NCBI GenBank assembly: GCA_030374765.1
Contig: JARGXX010000010.1
Span: forward strand, 744,001 to 808,000
Direction of reading: 5' to 3'
DNA length: 64,000 nt
Source: Agarophyton chilense
Taxonomy: Eukaryota; Rhodophyta; Florideophyceae; Gracilariales; Gracilariaceae
In this document: positions 52,001-61,572 of the stretch, piece after piece
Layout of the letters: every line of letters begins with the position of its first letter
Position numbering within the stretch: the stretch's first letter is position 1
The notes under the pieces: generated by a model
Told to the model about the DNA's origin: nothing
The model's database searches: none
Seen by the model: only the letters and a program-made list of their open reading frames with translations
Translations under genes and position numbers: made by a program

Positions 52001-52822
52001 TCGATAGACTTTTCAGGGCCTCTGACGTCCTCGCGGGAAGGAAAAAGGTTCGCCACAATTGCAGTGGAGCACCTTACGGGATGGCCTATTGGATGGGCCA
52101 CCGAGATCTCCATTGCCGATACAGTGATAGACTTCGTGGGGAAGGAAATAATCCGCCCATTTGGCCCTCCGAAGACGATCGTTTCGGATAATGCAAATGC
52201 CTTCACGGCCAGAGCGGTTGCATCATTCATGAACAGATATGGGATTACGTGGAGGAAAGTCCTGCCGTATGCCCCCATGGCGAACGGTAGAGCCGAGAGG
52301 ATGGTTGGCACGATTAAGTTGGCCATCAAAAAGACAGTACTGCAAGCAAACCTGGACTGGGCAGAATGCCTGCCGCAAGTCCTGTAAGGATATCGACGCA
52401 GGAGCCGAGGAACGGTGCCGTCCCCGTTTGAGTTACTTTATGGTCTTCGTCCCCGGATGATTGCCAACGATACACTTGCTCTACTGCCTGAAGCAACGCC
52501 GAGCCAGAGGACGCTCGAGGTCCTGGGAACAGCTGGCGAGAGAGCAATCACGGTAGCGAAGGCCTACATTCCCCGCGAACTGAAGGGAAAGGTGAAGTAC
52601 TTCAACGTTGGTGATGAGGTTCTAGTCGCCCATGGGCCCGCGTTCAATAAGGTGAAGAAGTGGCCTACGTTCGAGTCGTACTATTACGGGCCTTGCCGTG
52701 TGATGAAGGCAGGTCAGCCTCGCTACGAGCTACAGTCGTCGACAGGTCGAGTCACTCGCAACGCTATTCATGCGAGGCGACTCGTCCTATACAAGAGGCC
52801 TCCAATGCATCTACGCATGTAG
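49100..52822 (+). pseudogene. Pol of element C (protease, RT, RNase H, integrase), two in-frame stops
   Basis: The frame continues from gag. Protease: 'ALLDSGAVPNLLS' (about 49558) and 'VIIGCPTLE'. RT: 'RFCVDYR', then a stop (TAG 50447) where K or Q is usual, 'LNRVMKADRWTLP', 'TLDLYTGYWQV', 'PFGLMNAPSTFQRMM', catalytic 'YVDDVVIFSD'. RNase H: 'FVVKTDASSVALGVVL', 'EREALAVVFAL', 'TDHHAL'. Integrase: H-H-C-C ('DDIGHWD', 'CVGC'), 'FSIDFSGPL', 'VSDNANAF', 'GRAERMVG', then a stop (TAA 52385) and a GPY/F-like end ('YYYGPCRVM'). All catalytic residues appear present, so only point nonsense changes keep it from being intact. Confidence 0.9.
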
Positions 52823-52904
52823 AGTACGAACATGGTATGCTGCGATGGTTAAGAGCATGGCGTCGCACCATGCCAGCCAGTGAATGGACAAGTGGACTTC
52901 TGAT

Positions 52905-53040
52905 GTAAGAGTGATGAAGAAGTGAAGAAGAAGAAGGAACGAAGAAGTGGAGCTGAAGAATAAGTGATGAAGGAGAGAAGAAGGAAAAGAAGATAAATGG
53001 ATGAGGAGGAATACAGGACTAAAGAAAGTGGACTTAGGTT
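52905..53040 (+). repeat. Long polypurine (GAA-rich) tract between pol and antisense ORF
   Basis: About 130 bp almost without C or T on the plus strand, made of gaag/agaag repeats. It lies between the stops of the convergent pol and antisense ORFs. Such a run could act as an extra plus-strand priming site or form triplex DNA; neither is shown. Confidence 0.6.
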
Positions 53041-53179
53041 CCATGTGAATGAGCTAACCTAAAGCGACAAGGCTTGAGCACAAACCCAAGAAAGAGGAAG
53101 GCGAGTTTTGTGACGCATAAGTGCCAGAAGCTTTACTAAACGCATAAAGCCGAGCAACGGCTGTTCTAAGAAGTGGTCT

Positions 53180-54523
53180 CTAGTGGCGCTGACGACCAGC
53201 CTTAAAGAGTTCGCGAACCTCGGCTATTCTGGTTTGTTCTCCTCCGCCTCCGCAAAGATTGAGATCTTTAGGGCAGAGACGAAGAGGATACTCCTCAGAG
53301 CTATCGAGTATCATGTCCTCCTCGAAGTTGACCCCGACAACGTGGTCAAGTTCGTTTCCAGTTCGGAGACGAACCACGTAGAGTCCGGTGAGAGTAGCCG
53401 CTTGGTACGTCGTGAACTCGTAGTAGGACCGCGGAACGCGACGCCTGTCCAGACCAAGCCCGAGGGCTTGCACGGCCCGGATGGTGGAGCAGATTGTAGG
53501 AAAGATGCCGCGGGATATTTGCAGCCCGTCGAGGACCATGTGCGCGACGTCGGAACCCCACGCTGAATCAGCAAGATTCGCGATTGCATGCACTAGGCAT
53601 CGCGGAGTGGAAGTATGGGGGAAAGTAATCGACCCACGCGAGTTATCGTAATAACGGCGAAGTCCGGAGAAGGAAGGCCGACTACCGGGAACGCTCACCC
53701 GCATAGCCACCCCAGGAAAACGGCGGAGGATGGCCAGCATGCGCGCACGCAAATGCGAATCTAACGTCGAAGGCCGCACTCTGTCGCTGTGAGGACGAGG
53801 AAGGGTTCCCTCAATCGCCTTTCCAGCACCGTCGCAGTCCGCCCCTGGAAGGATCTTACGAATGGAAGATAGAGCTTCGCAACTTTCCGGATAATCGAAA
53901 GAGATGGAAAAGGATCGTCTGTTAACACGATAGAAGTGCTCAGGACCACCATGAAAGTTGGGTGAAGCATAGAGGACTCCCTTCTTGAACCTGATACCTG
54001 CCAAGGTGTAGTTCGACCCATACATGAGGGAGTCGATTCTCCAGTTCGAAGCAGAAGAGTCGCGAGGTGCAGGATCCTGGCCCTTTTCGTGGGCTAAGAG
54101 ATCTTCGTGGAACTCACTATCCGTTGACGCCGACTCGGTGCCAGACGAAGAGGAACTTGAGGAAGATGAAGAGCAGGAAAAGGAACAAGACGAGAGAACG
54201 ATCTTCTTCGCAACGTGAGGGCGAGTCCGAGTTGGGCCAGGGCGCTGAGAGGATGCGCTGGCACGATGGGTGGTACGTGGTCGTATAGAACGATCACCGC
54301 TTCCTTGATCGAGAACCTCCTCATCATGGGGGGGGGAGGGACCAGAACGAGGAGAAACCAACACATGGCTTCCTTCCTTCCGGGTTCGCTTAAGCAATCG
54401 AGTATCCCCGGACGGAGCGCTCCTGAGATGTTCAGGCCTAGGAAGGTGTGGTGCGGAAGGTGCCGAAAGGCGAGCGGTTTCGTTGCGCTTTCGCCGCTGG
54501 TGCCGCCTAGCTAATTTTGACAT
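53180..54523 (-). CDS. Antisense ORF of element C, possible cysteine protease
   Basis: A minus-strand ATG at 54523 opens 447 codons without interruption, inside the LTRs and opposite to gag-pol. The N-terminal ~160 residues are basic and disordered with a long Ser run; residues 160-447 look globular. 'PRCLVHAIANLADSA' (Cys 309), 'ELDHVVGVNFEEDMILDSSEEYPL' (His 394, Asp 407) have the order and local pattern of papain-like or OTU-like cysteine peptidases (Cys at a helix start, His-x-hydrophobic, Asp after a strand). No specific family is recognised. While pol has collected stops, this ORF is clean. It might be transcribed from a promoter near the 3' LTR; that is inference. Confidence 0.65.
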   Translation of the reverse strand: MSKLARRHQRRKRNETARLSAPSAPHLPRPEHLRSAPSGDTRLLKRTRKEGSHVLVSPRSGPSPPHDEEVLDQGSGDRSIRPRTTHRASASSQRPGPTRTRPHVAKKIVLSSCSFSCSSSSSSSSSSGTESASTDSEFHEDLLAHEKGQDPAPRDSSASNWRIDSLMYGSNYTLAGIRFKKGVLYASPNFHGGPEHFYRVNRRSFSISFDYPESCEALSSIRKILPGADCDGAGKAIEGTLPRPHSDRVRPSTLDSHLRARMLAILRRFPGVAMRVSVPGSRPSFSGLRRYYDNSRGSITFPHTSTPRCLVHAIANLADSAWGSDVAHMVLDGLQISRGIFPTICSTIRAVQALGLGLDRRRVPRSYYEFTTYQAATLTGLYVVRLRTGNELDHVVGVNFEEDMILDSSEEYPLRLCPKDLNLCGGGGEQTRIAEVRELFKAGRQRH

Positions 54524-55071
54524 AGAACCCGAGGGCCCAGCCGGATGCGCGCCCGAAGAGGGCTGCCCTGCCCGACGTCTGCCACACGACGCCGCCCCTT
54601 CGCCTTCGAAGTCTTAAGCATCCGGGAGCCAGTCGCTGGCGCTAAGTGGGTGGCGGATATGAAGGGAACGCAGGGCAGAGGTTGTACAGTGCCACAAACG
54701 TAGGCGCACACGGAGGACCACAGCGGGAATCCACAATTTGCAGCGGCGGTAGAGGCGAACAAGCGCAAAAGATGTAGAAAGTCAGGGGAAGGTGGCGGCG
54801 CCGAAGACGGTAAGGATGCCGCGTCGGCCCAGAGGACGCAATCGTGGACGGAGAGATGGACAGAGAGGAGAGAGTCGCAGTGTTGGAGAGAAAGGGAGCG
54901 CACGAGTGTGTCCACACTGAACCTGCACGGAGTCACGCAAAATAAGCTGCGTAGGTTGCAGCTCACCCTTCAGCAAATCTGAAAGAAAAATCCCAAGAGG
55001 GTGAGCTGGTGAGCTACTGTACGCTGGCTTGCGACACGCGCCACGATGGCGCGTGTCTCAGTAGGGGAGCG
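54524..55071. other. Region between the antisense ORF and the 3' LTR of element C
   Basis: About 550 bp with no convincing gene on the plus strand; it would be the leader/promoter of the antisense ORF. Short minus-strand ORFs here are low complexity. Confidence 0.35.
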
Positions 55072-55226
55072 TGTGGGCCACGTGTGGTGCACAGCGCACC
55101 ACACGTGTCCCGGGAGATTAGATTATATAAACCCGGCGTCGCGAGCAGCGACGCCGGGTAAGGAGGAAGATAGGGAGAGAAAGAAAATAAAAAAAGGGGT
55201 ACGCTTGCCCAAAAAACAAGCTTTCA
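55072..55226 (+). repeat. 3' LTR of element C
   Basis: Identical to the 5' LTR except one base in the purine run ('ataaagaaagg' versus 'ataaaaaaagg'). Preceded by a short purine tract 'taggggagcg', a plausible polypurine tract, and followed by AGTAC. Confidence 0.95.
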
Positions 55227-55229
55227 AGT

Positions 55230-56592
55230 ACAGTGCGCGAAATCCAATTAAAGCCATCCCCCTTTTTGTTGATGCACTCCATTTCCCTCATGTTTCTCTC
55301 AACCTTCTCTCTAATAACGCTTAAAGAGAACAAATGAAACACTTTAGACGCCATAAATAAAACTTTTCTACTTATCTACACTGTCAATAACACTATGTAC
55401 AAAAAACACCCCCGAAATCTAATTGAAGTCCACTACAGTATTTTTTTTCTTTGAACAAACGCGCAGGTATTTTTAATAAAACAAAAGCTCTAACAACATT
55501 CTCCTCTACACTTCCTACAACTTCAAACTTCAAAAACATAAAAATGGTCCGTGGAAAACCTTTGACAGATTAAAAAAAGGTAAAGTACTTGCAGCTTCAT
55601 TTTATTGCTTTTCTCAAAGAAAGATTTTTCGAACCATTGGAATCTCTCGCACTGTGGTCCAAAACTTTCTCAAAGATCCCGAAAACTACAAAAAACGTTA
55701 TAAAGGCTCTAACAACAACAAAATGAGTTTGACCGCTAAAAGAGCTCTTCTTTGCTCTGCATCAAACTGACCTAGCTCCGCGAGAGAACTCCGTAAAGAT
55801 CTTTCTCTTTCGGTTTCTGTTGGGCGCATACAACAAGTGTTACGTGCTGATCCAAATTTAATCTATAATAAGATGAAAAAGTACCAACAATGACTAAAAT
55901 ACATAAAAAAAGGTTTATATGGGCTCGAGAGAAGATTACTTTTTCTATGAAGAAATGAGAGAAACCCATTTTTTTCCGAGGAAAAGAAAGTTAACCTAGA
56001 TGTACCAGATGGAGTTGCTCATTATTCGCATGACAATAGGAAGAAAGAGATTAGTTTTTCTAAGCAACAAAATGGAGTGGATTATGTGTTACTTTGGGGT
56101 GCCTGTTCTTACTATGGTTTAGGTAATCTGGTTGTTTGCGTCGGTAACATGGATTCTATGAAGTACTGCAAGGTGTTGCAGAAGGAATTGTTACCTTTTG
56201 AGGCCGAAATAATTGGAGAACGTTTTATTTACAGCAAGACAAGGCTTCTATACACCGTTCAGTGTATAATAAAAAATGGTTGGCTGATCATAATGTTAAT
56301 GTTTTACAGTGGCCAGCCAAGTCACCTGACTTGAACATTATGGAAAACGTTTGGGGGTTTTTAGCACGTCGCCACTACGCCAATCAGCGCCAATTCCAAG
56401 ATGTTGGAACTCCTTTTGGAATGTGTGATTGAATGTTGGAATAATTTGAGCGATGAGTTTATTAAATCACTTCACAGCTCTATACAAGAGCGCTGTATTC
56501 CACTGGTAGAGAAAAAGGGTGAAATGACTAAGTATTGAATGAAGTAAATGTGTGTCCTTGTTTTGGCCGTTATTTAGATTTCGCTATCTTGT
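55230..56592 (+). pseudogene. Tc1-type (DD34E) transposon remnant
   Basis: A transposase is readable in pieces on the plus strand. First a helix-turn-helix part (about 55580-55900) with 'IFRTIGISRTVVQNFLKDPENY'-like sequence, then 'EEKKVNLDVPDG' (first catalytic Asp replaced by Glu, about 55978), 'LLWGACSYYG', 'QQDKASIH' (second Asp, codon 56238) and '[16 protein letters not shown]' (Glu, codon 56343). Exactly 34 residues separate Asp and Glu, the Tc1 spacing. The left end 'CAGTGCGCGAAATCCAATTAAAG' begins after TA at the element C junction; a diverged inverted copy lies at about 56565-56591 and a direct copy near 55408. Stops and frameshifts make it inactive. Confidence 0.75.
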
Positions 56593-56599
56593 TCAGGAT

Positions 56600-57570
56600 T
56601 TTTCATAGTTCAGAAAACTGTGGGCTAGGTCTGGTTCTGCCAAGCTCTGAAACTAGTTTTTTAATGGTTTTCTAAGTACTGCTGTCGTACAATCACCTCT
56701 GGGGTCTGCTACTGTCTTGTCTCGGGAGCGTGGTGACGCTCAACCTTAGAAGGTAGGCGTGATAAACCTCGATGGTAACAGGGCACCGTGAAAACCCGCA
56801 GGGGCAAACGGCGAAGCAACTAGCCTATATCGTGTAGGTGAACCATGGTAGGCGTCGACGCGCGGTAAAACCTATGTGGTTTTTGAGAAACAATGAACCC
56901 AAAGGTGTATTTGTGAACCAAGTGGTGCCTGTCTTTATCAGACTAGGGTGGAGGAGGTGCAGTTCCCTATATGCAGTGTACTGCACTATCCAGTTCACCC
57001 GGGAGGTCCCAGCAAGGCACGGTCTCTGACCTAGTGTCAGAGATCTAGCCAGCACTGGCTACAGTGCCAGGTGGCCACTCCACTACTGTACTAAAATAAA
57101 TATAATTACAATTACAATTACTAACAATCCCTCAACCAGAAAGTACATGTCAACACTACACGTGGCTGAAAACAACTAGATGGTAGCTCGCCCGGAGCTG
57201 CGCAGCCGATGTTCCCTCGCATCCATCACCTACAAGGTCAGTGTAGTATATCGACAACCTCAAAGGTCAACCCTTCTGCCACTATACGATAACTGCCTGC
57301 GGTAAAAGTCACAGTTGCCGACTGTGTATGGCCGAAAGGAGGAATAGGGTGGTGGCTTTACCCATATTTCGTGCCATGTACCAGCCCGTAGAGCAACACA
57401 TACTGGAGGATTCCTTAAAACATAAATTAGTCCACGCGAAATAGTAGGCACATTTTACTTTAGTACGCGAAAAGACCACGGAAATGATATGTAGCTTTCT
57501 GCAAGTAGCCGTTTCATACACTTGCCAATTTTGAAACAAATTCTACGGGGAACAACTCTCTACTGACCGC
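56600..57570. other. Non-coding stretch right of the Tc1 remnant
   Basis: No supported gene. A run of 'aattaca' repeats lies at 57100-57122. A possible LTR-like or repeat fragment (56700-57060) could not be matched to a second copy. Confidence 0.25.
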
Positions 57571-57577
57571 TATAGAC

Positions 57578-57850
57578 ATGGTCTCTGTTTACCATCAACT
57601 TCTCATCACTCTCCAACATCGCCGGACAGTCACCCCACCGAGACTTCTTTTCAGGAATAGAATCTCTGATCCAGCCCGCCGCCACCGCGACCAGCGCATC
57701 ACACGAGCCGCTCTCCAATCACCATCACCATCAGCGTTTACGACCTTATTTGGGTCTGGGCAGGACCAGGCTCTTGTCACGCTTACCGGGCTGGATCATA
57801 GAAGTTTTCAGACCCTCTTGCTTTCGTTCGAAGAAGTATATTCCCTTTGC
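57578..57850 (+). pseudogene. Possible Harbinger/DDE_Tnp_4 transposase N-terminal fragment
   Basis: Plus-strand ATG at 57578. 'SPSAFTTLFGSGQDQALVTLTGLDHRSFQTLLLSFEEVY' resembles, from memory, the N-terminal part of Harbinger-like transposases of algae and oomycetes ('LFxSGxDxALITLTGLD'). After about 57850 the similarity ends in low-complexity sequence, so only a fragment remains. Confidence 0.4.
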
Positions 57851-58044
57851 GCCACGACCGCCCGTAGGCCGTCCCCCACGTCTGCGACTTCTATCGCGTC
57901 CGCTAGCGGGGACCCGATGTCCTCGATTGCGCCCATGCCCCGATCCTCGAGCCCCATGGCGCTCAAGGTCGCTCGTGGAATTGGGGCGGCGGAGAGAGTC
58001 GGTCGATCGGCGCTCGAGGCAGCAGTGACATGAGGGTCAGGTCC

Positions 58045-58521
58045 TCAGTAGCCTGCAGACGATGCTGCTGAAGCTGTGCCAATGGCTGATGCGGAGTGGT
58101 CGCGAGATTGGTTGTCTGAATCTGCATGGCTCGCAGTCGCCATGGTCCCTACGACCCCACTCAAGAGGGTTGACCATAGAAATTGCGGTAGCGCAAGGCG
58201 TGTTCGAAGTGTGCGCGCGGGGGGAAACTTGATGAAAGAGTGGTATGTGACGGTTGGCGCGCGCAGTTGCAAAGGGAAGGTTTGGGGAAGATTGCCGGTG
58301 GTGGCGACGGTGCGCGTCTTTGCGGAGCTCTCAAAGCGCGATTTATGGCGTGAGCGTGCGGGGGGAGGGGTTAAAGATGGATTTGTGGGAGCCCAGCTGA
58401 TAGCGAGTGGAGAAGCTGGGGTTGCCGCTGGGGACGGCGAAAACCCAAAAGGAGGATGCGGAATACTACAACCTAACACATTGAATTGGATGGTTTGAAA
58501 CAGGGATTTGTGCATACACAT
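58045..58521. other. Overlapping unsupported ORFs on both strands
   Basis: A minus-strand ORF (ATG 58521, 158 codons) and a plus-strand ORF (58076-58498) overlap fully. Neither has a recognisable domain, so the coding strand cannot be decided. It may be part of the same decayed element as the fragment at 57578. Confidence 0.2.
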
Positions 58522-59900
58522 ATGGTTCGAAATTTCACAAACTGTGTACGCACATTTTGCGTTTTTATGTTTTCAGGAGTCCTCCACTAACGTTGCTTAG
58601 TAGCCCGTACCAAAATACCACAGCAATAAAAACAAATCACCAGATTCCGAAGCAAGATCGGAACCTTAAATGTAGTGCAGCCTCAAAAGCCACAATAAAA
58701 TAGAATCGGAGCACAAGACAAACCAAAACAGATTAAAATACTTAGCGGTTGGGTTTAAGGAAAAACTAGGACAAAAGCCTGTAGAGTAGAAAGAATTGAA
58801 AAAAGATAGATAATAGATTTCAGATTAGAAACATTGACTGTGATGAGAAGTTGCGGTTGCCCAAGTAAATCTCAGCCATCAGAAGAAGAAAATGGTTTTT
58901 TTCCTTTTGGTCACAAACTACGAGAAGAAAAGTTTGTATATACGTTTGCATCACTCTTTTGTTCTTATTTGTTCTTGCTTTCTTATTCTGTTCCTTAAAA
59001 AAGGGTTTTTAGATTCAGTCCTGTCCTAGTTTCAAAGAAACAAAATAGTTCCGTTAAATAAGGCACCCGAAGCATAATTCTTGCGGCGTTTTCTTTGTAG
59101 TAGCACATGATCACATTAATTCTTGATGACGTAAGATAACTCTTTCCCTGGCTCACCCCAATGGACATGTCGAGCCATAATACCGTGCAATGATTGTTTC
59201 TCAGAGTCTTATCCTTAGGGTTTTCTTTTTTTTGTAACTTAGGGTCTCAAAACCTTATTAGATGCTTTCACAGACGGGGGACATCGTTCTTTTTCCTATT
59301 CTTCTGTGAGCGCTGAACGTTTCTCGAAGATTCGGAAAAGCTTTTAGTGTAAGGGCATCTACCTCTACATTTTGAGTTTCACCCTCTTAATCTACTTGGT
59401 TTGCGCACAAAGCGCTCTTTTCTCTTCTGGTTTGGAATATCTGCTCAATTACATTCACCATCGCGACAACAGACACTATCCGATAGTTGACGGACGATGC
59501 AATGGATCGGTCTGATGTGCCGGTCACCAAGCGTACAGCTTTGATTCAATTTGGAGCCAAAAAACAAACAAAAAAACTTCCAATTCGAGAAGAGGTGGGC
59601 TACATTTGAAAAGACGCTGATTGCATATTCGAAGTCATCCAGGCTTAGATCGATGTATTGGGGTTTATTTTCGGCCGCCTCGTGCGCGCGAAACGAATAG
59701 ACACTGGCGAAGCTGCGGATTTTTAGACTAATCTTCAGGAGCTCCCACCGTTATAATTTCGCCATCGTACAATAAAGGAGACGTTGTGAGCGATCGCTCG
59801 GGGACACCAAGTTGTCACTCGCGAGCCTTTTCTAGTCATTTATGATCCAAGGAGTTCTGTGCTCTCGGACTGCCTTGAATAGCGTTGCTAAACGTGCTTT
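58522..59900. other. AT-rich stretch with no gene seen
   Basis: Only short ORFs and A/T runs. Nothing recognisable. Confidence 0.35.
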
Positions 59901-59929
59901 TTCTCCACCACCGCTTCTCATAACTACTG

Positions 59930-60240
59930 AGTAAAATGCTCCTTCTTTCACGCAACGCTTCCTGCTGTGTCTTTTCTGCACAGCACGCTCCCTGCTATCC
60001 ATCTTGCGCTGTTGAGTCGGGTGTGGCAGAGTGTTGTTTGGCACGGCGACGCACGGTGCCCTTTGTCGGTGCGGTGGCGTGTTGCTGGGCACGGCGACGC
60101 GCCGAGCCCTGCTCCATGCAGCACGCACCACACTCTTTTAAATGGAAGGTCTCGGGAGATGTCGTATCTCCCGCGACCAAAAAAATCTTTTCCGTTCTGG
60201 GGCGGTGTCTCAACATGCGGGGGCACCCCCTGTAATCAGT
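59930..60240. repeat. GC-rich island with internal duplication and hairpin
   Basis: A sharp GC-rich block in AT-rich surroundings. It contains a ~50-bp partial duplication ('ggcacggcgacgc' at 60037 and 60088) and a hairpin with 13-bp arms and one mismatch ('ggtctcgggagat' / 'atctcccgcgacc', 60147-60177). It could be a solo LTR or short element; no copy was found in the window. Confidence 0.4.
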
Positions 60241-60249
60241 CTCCACAAA

Positions 60250-61560
60250 TACCTACATTAGTTTTTAAAAAATACCCAAGATGATAAATGTCCTCATATG
60301 TAAAACGCTATAACTTTGAGTAGAAATTAGTAGTCGCAATAAATTCGGTACCATTTCAACAACAACGCTCTCAGCATCTCAAATCACACGTTCTATAACA
60401 AGCACAAATCAACTGAAGATCCAAATTCAGCTTTAAGAAGCTATATAAATCGCTATAAACAACTTCACTGAGAAGATCTGTCATAAATCGTACCTGGAGC
60501 CCGACACGGTCTAATTCTACAAATTTGATGACCTGTCAAGTGAATTATCGATATCTCCAACCTTTTCAAATACACATTGGTTCTTTTTATTAAGTGTAAA
60601 ATACAGTTCGTTCGTGTCTTCCCCAAATTCATGATTTCAACAACTTTCATGAACTAGTATATATAAAATCATTAAAATCATATGTAACAACCAAAGTACA
60701 GAAAGTGCACTGCCGTTTTTGCTGAACAGGTACCTGCACACTCTGGTTACAGATATACTATTCCAGGAAAATAGTGGACAGCACTATCATATTACATGGC
60801 GTGATATGATATTTCTATTTTGGAGGAGAATTATCTAGATAGTTCCACAATTCGTTTTAGTCGGTTAGGAACAATACTCAAAAAGCGGTTTTAACGTCGA
60901 TCTGAGTTGTACAACGCCCACCAGAGCTGGGATTCAATTGTCGAGCGCATCTGAAGCTGTGCTACCGCCGGAGTAGAAAGACCGGTCAGGAAGAGTGCAA
61001 AGAAACAGAAGTCTAAGAAGATAGCTGCGGAGAATGTTGATAAGGATGAACAAAAATAAAAAGGTTTACGTTCAGCGCGGCGTTAAGGGGAAGCATGTGA
61101 AGCAGTGGGGGAAGTGGATAGGTTTCGAATAATTCAAGGCTAGTGTCTATACGACCACAGGCCTCATATGAGGCCAAAATTACAACATCGATAATTTTTG
61201 TAAACTGTGTCATTTCCTCAATTTTTTGTGCCTAGACATTTTCAACACTCTCTTCTTTTCTGGCGTCAACCTCAAAGATCATGAATGATCGTCCACAACC
61301 TATAAATAACCTCATCTTTACTCCATTCTTTCATAGTTTATCAAACAGGTCATCATCTATGAATCCCCAACGTGCATTGGGAAACAGAGTAAAAACCTGC
61401 GCGCGTCTCGTCACATCATAGAACAACTGTAAATGCTTCTTTGAAACGCAATGGAAGGCGAAACTGGTCAGCAGAAGTGCTACAAAAGTGGGCGCTGTTG
61501 TCAAAACTAATCGGGGACCCACTTTTGTCACTATAAACTTCGAGCTACTTGGTCCCGAAT
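60250..61560. other. AT-rich stretch left of the piggyBac-like remnant
   Basis: No gene seen. A possible minus-strand tRNA-derived remnant lies near 60909-60975 (box A-like 'TAGCACAGCTTC', T-arm-like 'TTGAATCCCAGC' after reversal). A perfect palindrome is at 61160-61175. Confidence 0.25.
61160..61175. repeat. Perfect 16-bp palindrome GGCCTCATATGAGGCC
   Basis: Near copies 'ggcctcatataaggcc' (63949) and 'ggcctcatgtgagcc' (63970) lie on the far side of the piggyBac-like gene, so these may be parts of that element's ends. Confidence 0.6.
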
Positions 61561-61572
61561 AAATATGCACTG

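Larger units (their letters stand above)
48004..55226 (+). mobile_element. Complete Ty3/gypsy retrotransposon C (7,223 bp, young)
   Basis: Two 155-bp LTRs (48004-48158 and 55072-55226) differ at one base and are flanked by the 5-bp direct repeat AGTAC (47999-48003, 55227-55231). Between them: a primer-binding site, gag with two zinc knuckles, pol in the order protease-RT-RNase H-integrase, and then a 447-residue antisense ORF. The gag-pol frame runs 48191-52822 with six internal stops and no frameshift. There is no chromodomain; the integrase ends in a GPY/F-like module. The insertion split the left end of a Tc1-type transposon. Confidence 0.95.

Noticed and set aside
48191..52822. A changed genetic code (TAA/TAG read as glutamine) to explain the in-frame stops
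   Set aside because: Long intact genes here end normally with all three stops (zinc-finger gene TAA, prenylcysteine-oxidase-like TAG, CLPTM1 family TGA), and one stop in the series is TGA.
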